Below are positions 12,601-24,600 of a DNA stretch of 64,000 nucleotides, in pieces. The notes beneath the pieces are model-generated. The model was not told the origin of the DNA and made no database searches. It saw only the letters and a list, made by a program, of their open reading frames with translations. Position 1 is the stretch's first letter. Each line of letters begins with the position of its first letter. The DNA comes from Paragonimus skrjabini miyazakii (lineage: Eukaryota; Platyhelminthes; Trematoda; Plagiorchiida; Troglotrematidae), in the NCBI GenBank assembly GCA_014338405.1, contig JTDE01001334.1, forward strand, positions 14,736-78,735, given 5' to 3'. The translations under genes were made by a program, and so were the position numbers.

Positions 12601-15600
12601 GCCACAAAGTGGATCAGAACAATATACTAAATCCTTATCGGACCACGTACCACATGTGGAAGTGCATGATTATATGGCGTTTTCCTTACGTATACCTACA
12701 TCCACATGCCTATCAGCAGGACTGGTAACCTTCCTTATTCTCGGTGAGACATTGTCGAGTACAAAAGAGCGATAACGGAGCTTTTGACCAGACCAAATAC
12801 ACGTGTGATCGTATATATCTTGTGTTTTTCGACTATGTGGACAGAATTTGATGAGAACTGTACCACCACCACTACTACTAATACCACAGTTTCTCCATCA
12901 ACTAGAATGCGTCTGTTTGATTCTTTCCTTCATCTTATCAGACTGAAGCCACAAACAGTCTTTGCTTTCCTTCATCCCAACCGTCATATTGTCACATACG
13001 GATACTTATCATTTCTTTGCGAATGGTGCACATGCACATACACACACACATACACACACAAAGACTCTGGTATGGGGGCTATGTAGTCAGCCGACAAGCT
13101 CTACTTGTATACACGTTATCTTGACAAAATGTTACGTTAATTATGTGCACCGTTAGCTGCAGCTGAAAGAGCTTCAGTCTGTTAATTGATTCTCATGGCT
13201 TTCGGTTTGTGCTAAGTAACGTCTCACCTGTTTCGTTCAATGGGCTCATAAATAGACCTGTCCACGCAACTCAGTAAACCGTAATAATCGAGGAAAAACT
13301 AACCCAGTCACTATTTTTTAAAATTTTTCAACAGATGATTAACAGTTTACATAATATAAGGATGCGCACAGGTCACTGAAACAATACGGAAGAGGTTCAA
13401 TAGTTCGGGTTGGGACTTGACTGGTCGCACCACATTCCCAGTAACGGCCGCATTTTTGTGACATAATGAAGCTTACATTCGCCCCTTCACAATACACTTA
13501 AGTAAAACTGAAAAATAAGAACTACAGATGCGAACGTCGAATTCATTCTAGCAATGTACTTGACTATTCTCGTGGATTAAGTTGGAATGGTTCGCACTTT
13601 TTAGGGATGATGTTGTATACGGTACTTTCTGCAAAAATTCTTCTAAAATTGAGGTATGAGGTAACCACTTTCTAGTTGCTGTCTGCACATCTCATTCAGT
13701 AGCACACGCGATTGATGATTATCATTACCGGTGTAACCGGGTCTAGTTTTGTGTATGTTTACGTTCTGACTTGTTCGTCTGGTCTACAGAAGCTGGGATT
13801 TTAACCCACACTATGTCATTGTGGTTAACAGGACAAACAGTCGTCGGTCAAACTGGCGTAAACAAAACCCCACTAGTCGTTTCAAGCACACAGACTCAGT
13901 CACAGACACACAATAATGTTGTTCCTATAGCTATTTGAATTGTTTATAATCATACAGGGAAAGACGAACTCTACCGTGTCACCTACGCACTGTCGCGTTT
14001 ACTTTACCTACGGTTGACCAATTCCAGTTGGAACCGCACGACAGATCTGACATGACAACTACGAGCTTGTTGATTTCCCGGGTAGTCCCGATGTGTATTG
14101 CATGATACGGAGAGTGTTTATTGGTGGGACTGGTTCAAAAAATGCAAACGTTGATTGAGGAACAGGGAAGTTGGCTGCAGATATGCTGTATTGGTTGTGT
14201 CCATGACTTAATTTCATGGTCAAGCGTAAGTCATGTAAACTAATGTGGTAAACACAACAAAAAATTAAAGTTGAAATGACAAATCCTCTGAAAACTGATT
14301 GGACTCGAATGAATAAAATACAGTTTGTCTACATTAAATTAACATTGCTTGTCACCAAGCGGCACGACGGAGTATTTTTCTCCAGACATAAATCCGAACA
14401 TAGAGTCCGCATAATCTTTAGTAACCTTTCAGCAGAACATTCCGACCTATTGCGAAAGTGACTCAACCGGCTCACAATGCCACTGTAAAGAAAACAAGGG
14501 TATAAATAATGGACGTCTAAGGGGTCTATTGGGCTTCATTTTAATGGTCTTAGATCATTAGTAACAAATCCGTTGTAGTCGACTTTTTAGTCTCATTCCG
14601 ATTATGGACTCACTGAAGCTTAACAATGTAAATAGGTGTAACTCAGCCATGGATATTTTGACTAATCTGTGATCAACTTCACCGGTCTCTATTTGAATAA
14701 CCCTGTCTTATTCACTCTGCTATATTGAGTTCAACCTACCAGATTACTGCATGTGGACAGATCTATTCAAAAAGTCTGTTTTTCTCTACAGAACTGGCTT
14801 TATATCATCAAACTTTACATTGTCCCACGCCGGGATGCACTGGACGCGGACATGTGAATGACAATCGATCATCACACAGAAGGTGAGTGCAAGAAGACTT
14901 CATGACTGTGAATATACCCAAACAACATGACAGTACTAAAAGAACCATATGGTATTTTATCGTTAAACGTCAATATTGTATTGTGGAATATCTTACGGAC
15001 TGCCTGTCTGTCCTACTTGTTATTATCCTAAAAAGCTACGTTCCCCAACGTGAATGTGCATAAAAAGTATGGCAGTAATCGAGCTAATGAGATTCAGCAT
15101 TATTTAATACAGATTTTTCGGAAGCAAACACAATGTTTTGTGTAAACTTCAATGATTTGCTAAACAGTTAACTTGGGCGTATGTTACCGAAACTGTTGAA
15201 CTAGTGGGTTTATTTAGAAACTTCTGGATAAAAACTAACTGAGGTGACTGAAATGGAAAGCGAGAAAAAATGTGCACATTTTGTCGTGTGTTACTTCCTA
15301 GGACTACTGATTGTTTTTTTGCATTAATCTTTGGCAGATACCCAATAAAGTGACAAAAGAACTTGGGCAGTTCTAATTGTTATTGATCCTGTAGGGAAAC
15401 CGGATTTTTAACTTCCAGGCCAACAGGGGATGCGGAGTATATTTTGTCAGCGCGGTCTCATGGGCCACGTAGGTGTTCTAAGAATTTGAACTGAAAATTA
15501 GAAAAAAAGACCACTAGGGTTTTAATTCGATGACATGTAAACTGGTAGTTTTCACAACTCATGCAAACTTTTGACTGTCTGAACAATAGTATTATGTACA

Positions 15601-18600
15601 AGTGGTCCGAAGGTTGATTGACATTGTCGAACATCGCCTACAGTTGAGTTCATCTTGTACATTTAGTGAGACTTTTACCCCGTTCCTTTTGAAACGTGTG
15701 ACAACACTAAAGATTAGGTATGTTTAGAATTGGGTCGTAATACGTATCCATACCGTGATCAAGATTTTACTTCAGGCCTACGTACCTAAACAACAACCTT
15801 GTTAGTCAATGAGGCATCAACTTCACATCAGGTATGACTGGATTATCGTGCATGAAAGCTTGTAGTGCACAAGGCAGATACAAGTTCACAGTCTACTGAT
15901 CACGGGCTGAAATGTGGAGAGGAACCTTCAAAGAAGGGACATTCAACAGCGAACACACGAAACAACAATCACAAGTCACGTTCGTCACAACAACAAAACC
16001 ACGGAACACAGAGAGAACGACTGCACAACAAACAGCGTGTATCGGCCAATCGTCACCACAAGCACATATCACCAAAAAGGGTACACAGAATGGGGCTGTT
16101 CCAAAGGAAAGTACGTAACAAAAGGGGAATTTGGGAGATGTCTTCAGAAACGGACGGCCGGCTATTCACTTGGGGTGTTTTCGTATCCTTCCTCTGTACC
16201 GATCTCTGGAATAGGAGCAAGAGAAAGAAATTCATGAACAAAATTACAAGTATGGCGTGTTTTGGCAACTACAAGCTCAACCACACGCATTTATGGGGTG
16301 ACGGTCAAGTTTTCTGATCACTTCGACAAAACGTCAGATGATGTTCGTAACTGAACAATTCACTACCAAAGAGCTATATCAAAATGGAATGCCTAGTCCA
16401 CTTCATTGTATTTTTACGAGAGCTGACCAGAAGTGATGTTGTATTTACATTCAGGTATAAGGGATATTTAGTTTGTATAACTATTAGTACACAATTTTTG
16501 TTCGAATAGGGGTGAAGCTGCATTCATCATGTTTCTAGAGAAACTTCGTTATATATAGCAATATTTAGCTTCATGTGAAGCAGAAGAAATCGACCTCTTA
16601 CATACATTCAGCAACGACTAGCTGGTAATAATGGTGAGAATGTCAGACTGTTTGAATAAGAAACAGCAATCATTGCGGAGTAAAGATTAACTGGCCACCG
16701 ACAGAGTGAAATTTCTTAGTTCAGTCGAAATCTAGACTTCTTATAACATATTGACCGTGGCTTTTACTGTTAATGAGTAATCTGGAATGCTGAGAGTTAA
16801 CTGGTGAAAACAAACCGTACAGTAAACGACGACTGTAAAATAAGAACCGAAGAGACATTCTGAAGACTACATTTTACTTTACGATCAAGTCCATGGATAC
16901 ATAGCGAGAAAAAAATTGAACGGCCGGTGCGCTCAACGTTCTGACAGTAATACTTGCGAACGCATCTTACATTCACATATGAGAGCACTTCATAGTTTTC
17001 ACTCCGACCTGCGTTTGCTCACAATTTATTAATCTTTATGGGACGTTTTCGATGACTAGTTTCGTCATTTTCCTAGTCCGATTTTATGTGTGCCAACCAA
17101 TTCTGCCTGTGTTTCTATATTTCCCACGTTTGAGAGTATGCGTGTGCGAATTTCCCTGGAGTATTGCTTCACTTTAATCCAGCTGAAAAACACGTAACTT
17201 CATACAAGTTGATTAGACCTGTCTTTAATTCATAAGTGTCACTGTGTGTTTCAACCTCGTATTGCGCCATATCGACTGACTATCGAATGGCTTGTCGTTC
17301 ATTTTCTGCCGCGACTGACATTTGTTTCACTCCAGAACTGTAAGGCTTCGGAACCGAACAGACAAACCACACTGACACACCACGTTAGTCCATTTTATGG
17401 GTGACCCCTCATATGTTAGCCTTTAGACTACGATTGTATTAGGTATGCGCTTGTTCCTCGGTTGTCTCCTGAGGCAAATCCGGTGTGGCTGTGGAGTAGG
17501 ACAACTCGACGGAAGAAAAACTCAGGGAACTAGTTGCTGAGTTAACCAGACAAGTCAAATATCGACTAGCATCTCCATTATGGACAGCTGCAGGAAAAAC
17601 AGAATGGGTTAATTTTCCGGTTTAAACATTTTGATAAGAACTAAGCTAGTTGCTGTGAATGTTAATTGGATGATACGACACAATTTAGTAGTGAACTCAA
17701 AAGATCAACTCCACAGGATGAAAAATATTGCTTTGTACTTGTGATAGTAGCAGGTATATTCGTTCCCTTCGTACTACGGCAATGGGATGACTAAAATTAG
17801 TAGCAAAGCAATTGAAACCCATTTGCAGTTGCTAACATAAGTTTCATATCCATAAAATAACAGTATACCGAGAAGATTGTCATTTATATCATCTGAAAGC
17901 TCGGTAATGCTATGTTGTATGATATGTTCAAGTGATGCATACCAATATAGTAAGCAAAAAGTCTATTTTGAGATAATACCGATGATATTCATTGAACCAT
18001 TTTTATTAACCTATAACACACGATTTGTCTTCTGCTCGAGGAGGTATAGTTTATTTTGAACCAGTTATATACTTTAATTTAATGTATTGAGATAATTTTC
18101 CTTTTAATGGCCCAAATAATTCGCTTGTTGCTTTTCCGATCAAACTTGCTTGATTCTTCAAACTTGACCCAATTCCGTCGCTCAGACTCCACATCTATGC
18201 TTCAAGACCTTAACAACCTAGGTACTTTGCCAAAGAAGTGTCTGGTAAAGAGAGTTTTGCAAAATTTCGATGACAAACATACAGGTACAACCAAACCAAG
18301 ACAAACATTAGCCTGTCGACACCGAGAGCCACGAACTAGGCCAATGTCCCGTCGCAGTATAGATAATGTTTTGAATGGTTGAAAAGCCTACTGTCTCCAT
18401 TTGAAGTGTAAACGCATCAGTTTGGTACTTTGCCGCCATGTTGGGTAAACTCATGCGGCAAGATTCAGTAAATGAAACTATCGCGTCTGGACTGGACGGT
18501 GCTGGTTACTTTTCTTGTGTATGTTACCCGAAATATAAACACAGTTTCACACGTCGCTTTGTATAAACATCAGGAAAAATATGTGTTGCCATCAGAAAAA

Positions 18601-21600
18601 AATTTTGATGTACCGAAGTCTTGTTGAGATTGTATTACTTGTCATAATTTAGAAAAATCCATTTGTAAAACGACCAGAAAGGATTTAAAAAAGTTGTAAA
18701 TTTTTCCACATTCAGGTCGATCTTTTATTTTCGTTGTAATCTGAAGAAGATGGTGTCTATTAGTCAACAAATCAACAACCCGATAAATAATAAAGTGCCT
18801 TGTGTAGAAGAAAATTTTCCACATCAAAAAACAATGGTCTGCTTACAAAATGTTAAATTAAAATAAACAAATGGAATGTTAAGTAGATCAGGTGGGAAAA
18901 ATGACCCCAGAAATTCAGTCATCTTTGTCAGGTATACGAACGAATCAATGGTTGAAAGAAACTGACGTAGTGTGTGTGTGAGGTTGTCGCTGAAATTGTG
19001 TTTGTTTATCCGAAATCATCCATCTGTAAACCTAACATTGTGTTGATACCATAAGTATTTATCATTTGCACCCACCGCCCAAGTATTCATATTATTCATG
19101 GTTTTAGAATTTCAAAATATATTCGATGTGTACTAACCCGACCGTGTATGTTTCATTTTGTAATTGAATGGCTAAGGAATGCTTACATATATATAGTTAC
19201 CGGCAATATCGGTTGGTATGTGGTTATTCTTTCTACAAGATTGCTCAAGTCGCATTTTGGTCATCAGTAGCTGATCATCCAATCACTTACTGCCCACCAC
19301 TGTATGGTTAAATGCTGGTTGTCCATTGGAACAAATTGCGTATTAACAGTTCAGTGCTCTAACACTCCATAGATTTAGATTCATGCACCCGCTTAGAAAG
19401 TATGATCAAATTGCTGTCCGAACGTTTGTGTGTTGCATGCATTAAAACACAGACCACAGTACATTGGATCGACAAGGCATACTGTAAGATTTGACGATAT
19501 GTGATGACCGGGCTTGCTGTAAACATAAATGTTATTTGGCTAAGCACTTCGTCAGGAAACTTACACACAAACGTTCTTCATTAAATACAGTGTGAATTCC
19601 GATTTGATCAGTTCCTACTAACTTGTATACAACTGATGCTAACTGATCCTACGATATATGGAATTGACTTTCACTTGGAGTCGACTACCTAGGCCGTGAC
19701 TTTTAGCGTGTTTGAAAATCCACTAAGAGATCATTATTTCATGAGTCATTACTACTAGAAGAGGCTAATCAAATCAGTAGTTCCAGTCAGATTTTAAACC
19801 AACAGTAGCCAATACAATATTCGGAATTTCCGTTTTTGAGGCCAACAGTATATGAGTGTATAGTATAGCAAAGGCTGTAATGTTTAACGGAATGACTGTA
19901 CTGAACGGCAATGTTAGTCCGACGGTTGGAGATCAGAGGTATCAATACGAAAGTGCTAGACAAAGTAAAAATCCGAGAGCAAAGTTCCTATGATGTTAGG
20001 GCGTCAGTGACAAGAAGGTTGCTATATCAAATTCAAAATTATCTTGATACTCCTCAATTAATCTCAAACCCGTCAAAAGTATTTCATATTGCAAATACTT
20101 CTTGATTTTATCGTAAAGTCGTTTGTAGTTTTGGAAACCTAGTAAACTAACGCGAAGGCTTCGGAGCCTTTCCGTACAAAAATTATGAAGAAGTTGAAAG
20201 GCACATTCACTGTTGTCTCCGAATTACGTCCTACCGACCGAATGTCCAAATCCACCTGTTCTGCAATCGGTCGTTCAAACAGAATGAGCGACAACCGTTT
20301 TTAGAATTACCAGTCTTGCTAGTTAAATTTCATCACAGGTGATTTTCATAAAAGGCAAACAAATTGTGCTTTACGTGTATGATCACTAGTAAGGAGTAAT
20401 TTAGATGAAACCCAAGAGTGGAAAGTCACGGCTTCGGCTGGATTCGAACCAGCCGGGGCAGTCGATCCCCTGGATCATTTGGTGGATGCCATATGAGACA
20501 GTGGGACGGGTGGGTAACCGAGTTCAAACGTGAAATTTCCGAACTCCTGGCTTGGCCTCATAGCTCAGCTGGTAGAGCGATTGCCGCATTGAGGCATGGT
20601 GTTTCTGTCGCTGGTTCGAATCCAACCGAAGCCCTGTCTTTTCACAGTTGGGTTTCATCTAAATGCATAAATCTGCCACATTACTTATCAGTAAGGAGTA
20701 ATTGTCCACTTTAAATGAAACTACTAAGAAATAACTATTTGTAACTAGTGTGCGACGGCAGTTGCACCCACATAAAGCAACCTAGCAATTAAATTATTAT
20801 ATAATCTTGATGCGAAGCAGACATACGATAACAGTGGAAAACAGGAAGTTAAATGTAAGAAACGATTTGAAGTAAAAAGCGAAGTCCCGATTGTCGGGCT
20901 TAATCTGGGACTGAAATATACATCTGCTTAATTGATGCAGTGCTGAAAGTCCGCAAGCATGTCTAGTTGATCGGATCATTTTATGTTACCGAAATTTACG
21001 ACTGTGCTTGATCATAATGAATTGCACACATTTTTAAATTGGTTGAAAGGCACAAATATTGTTTAGCTAATAGTGTTTACCAAATTCGCGGATGTTAAAC
21101 TAACAGGATTACTGTTAAAAGGTTATTTGTCGTACCAGATTTTGGCTCTATTTTTAATTCATTACGTTACGTTTGGTCATTTATTGTTCAGCGAATTGAA
21201 CGTTTTCCATACATCATTTCTTGTTTCATTTCTTCCTCTACAATCAAACATTATTCTATTGAGAGTGCATATGAAGTAAGATGGAAGGTAAACTGCAACT
21301 TGTAGAATGTAATTATACTTTCAGGTTTACTGACCATTTAAAATTAATCAAACATCATTTCACATAAACAACCTTGCATCAAAAACAAATGTTTGCTTGC
21401 TTAGATATGAGCTAGAAATTGAGCATGCAGAAACATTACTAAGTTGTGTGACAATTCCTGAACCATATACCTTTGTACATATAGTAGTATCTGTTTGTTT
21501 TAGTTTTTCCGGTTGTCCACTGGCTTGCCGCAATCGGCGTAAACAGCTGAAGCGTCAGGGCTCCCCTATTGGTAAGTCAGTCTGGGTCAATTTTTAAGAG

Positions 21601-24600
21601 AGATGATCAACCTGTTGAAACCAACAGAACGTCTAAAACGTCATTTTTCCGCATAATCTTAAGTATAATCAACCAAGCATGTAAATACCTTTCTGAACTT
21701 TCATCAAGGCACGTGTTTTGACTTAATCATAAATTTTATGCGGATGAGACAAATCGTATGAGAATAAAGGTACCTTTGAATAAGTTCAAATCGTGCTACC
21801 ACCTACAAACAGCATTCAACGAGAATACCGAAAGTGTTCTCAGCTGGTTAGTATTCACTGTAGAAAGGGCACCTACCTATAAGATAAATGAAAAAGCAAA
21901 ATTAGCACTTGATCTTCTGTAAAACCATTAGGATACTAGTTGACTTTTAGTTATTATTTTCACATACACCTTGACGATTAAGTTTATAACCACCACCATG
22001 TTTGCAGGACAGATGAGCCAGGATCGGCTTACTTTCATGTCTGAAGTTAAGTAATCAGTCTTGATGCAACGTTACGGTTCGTTCAAACCTTCGTCATTAG
22101 CAAGGAAACCTGACTCAACGCCAATTGATTCGTTTGTTGTTTCTAGCAACCCACTCCAATTCCCACTGAAACACAACTTTATATTAATCCAGCATCTTTT
22201 TGTTGTTTGATATAAGAAGGATTATTCTTTGATTCACTTGAACAAGCTGTTCAATGGTGAAGTTGAAAGTGTGGAACTGAAATGACTGTTACTTACTTAG
22301 ATGACTGCTTCATCGTTACCTCACGACGGAATAGAGATGTTGTTTGTGTAAACCGCATTTGGTGTTGCAGAGCATTTCTTAATGAGTAGTTGTTTTTAAT
22401 CAAAGAGTGTATCTAAAGTTTTATACAATGATAGTTATCTGTTGAGAATGGAAGACTAAGGTAAGTGCCCGTGGGCTCAACTAAACTACTTTAACCAATA
22501 TGCTTCGAACTAGCTGAATAGGTGAACGGCAAAGAACATTTGTAATGTGTTGGCAAGATAAAACTGGAAACAGTCGATCCAGGCATCGAAAACGATAGAG
22601 CTTCCTTTTCAGTTTCTCCTTCCGCGACCAATATTGAAATAGAATATATTATCTGAGAATATGATTTTAAATTGTTTTTGTGAAACAAATATGCAGCGAC
22701 TTTGTTGGCATGCACTAAGTTAATTTAGTGAAGTACCGAAGTGAGCACCAGGTGCATCACAAAAAATAAATGAAAGCTTTGAAAATAAGAAACCTGGTGA
22801 CAATAGACATGACAAAATAGGGCAAATATCTACACATCGTGTGACAAAGTCATACAATCACCCAATATTTGAAACTAGTTTCCTTACTACAAAACTAAAT
22901 GAAATTGCTTCCCTTTAGTATACGAGCATATTAAATTGGAATCATTGAACAGAATGTTGTCTCGGAAGCTTTCTTAGGAGACCCATACGAGGTAGCCTCG
23001 ACAAAGTTACACAGTTATCGCTTTTACTATATCGTTGCAAACAACGGGGTTGTACAATTCCTCACTAGTCTTTTTGTTCACTTTCGACCAAACAGTATAA
23101 GGTGTTGAACTGCATACCATTTGACTGTCACTGATTGTCAGTTCTCTTGGCGTCATCATTTATAGATAGTCTGACTGGAATACCACCGTTGTGTAACTCA
23201 CCCAAATTTCTGTCCGCTTTACCACCAACTGGTGTGTAATTAGACTAAAACGTTATGTAACTGGCCTAATTCCTACTGGTATGGACAACCCCAGTTCACC
23301 ACAGGTTGGGAAGTTGTAATGTCATTGGTCGTAAGCAAAGTGTACTTTGTTTTGCGATGTACATAATCCAGTTGGATAGACCAGTTCTTCGGCTAATAAG
23401 CAGAAACGTGTAAGATTACACCAATGTTTAACATACTCATTGGATAAGTAGAGTTTTACGGTTGTCGTATAAACCATGCCATGTGAATTCCTTGCAGCAG
23501 ACATTGATTTTTCCAAACGTATATTTTCACTTACGGTTTTTCTCCACATTAGTTGTCAGGCATTCGGAGACAACTCCGAAATTACCTCTCAGTTCCACCA
23601 ACAGACCAGCCTACAGGTCAGTGGTTGCTCAGGAAACCATATCGACGGGAAAACATCAGTGTTCTAGTGATGCTACGCATCCATTTGATACCATTTCAGA
23701 CGTGCTTTCAGGAATGTCATTCTTCATTTCACCTAATCTGACGGCAGCTCCTACGTTGCCAAACAATTTTAACAAACTATTGACTCATACTGGTCTGAGA
23801 GAACATACACATTTCGGACTGAATGGAGAAAAGCTGGGCGCGCCAAGCATGCCAGAATTTTCTCGATTTTCTTATGGTATCGTTGGTTCAGAAGAGGGGA
23901 TACTGTCGTCAATGAGCCCAAATACTCCCGGTATCATGGCGGAAGATATTTTACAGTCCTCTGCCATTTATCCACCTTTGCCGCCTCCAGCGTATCCTAT
24001 CATGAACTCGTTGTGGCCTAAGTATCCACAATTGGAGTATCCATATTCACTGGCCACACCTACTTGCCTCAGTCAGATGATGACATCAATGAACCCGCCC
24101 ACTGTGGATGATACAAACGCTCAGACGATTTCAACATTGAAGTATGCAGACACACTTCTGATGGGCTATTCGAATTCATCACTCAAGCTGCCTGCATGCT
24201 CGGAGCATTTCTCACTGCCACCCCTACCTGGTTTTGCTTTTGCCAGTGTTCCTGAACCACTTCCACCACCTCATGACTTTCCCAGCCATCAGACGGAATC
24301 AGATACGTCTTCAAGTTTACTTGAAGGTGTTGAGATGTGTCAGTCAATCCCTCCTGCTAGCCAATTGAAATCAGCAACCACCGATTCGAACAATAAAATA
24401 TCTCGAAATCCATTGAACTCCATTTCGTCAAACGGTTTGATCTACTCAGAAACCAAAACGCATGACCATGCTTTCTGTTCTACAGTGGTTGACTCGTTTG
24501 AAGTCCCTATAGATTTGTCAATTAAGTCTCGACATTCAGTTGTTCAAACAAGAGGCTTGGCTACAGTTCGGACAAATCGACCAGAGAGGATGTCGTAAGT

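Noticed and set aside
12784..13086. 100-codon open frame with Thr and His-Thr runs
   Set aside because: Made of simple repeats (ACC/ACT and CA runs); no coding support.
15865..16317. 150-codon plus-strand open frame, the third longest seen
   Set aside because: The core (15.93-16.08 kb) is AC-rich and open in three plus frames and on the minus strand too, so stop-poor composition explains it. No splice sites or motif support it.
18107..18382. 91-codon plus-strand open frame followed by a CATACAG|GTACAA donor
   Set aside because: Lies between exons 5 and 6, whose junction is fixed by the HRSFSGCP motif. It has no convincing acceptor or recognisable domain.
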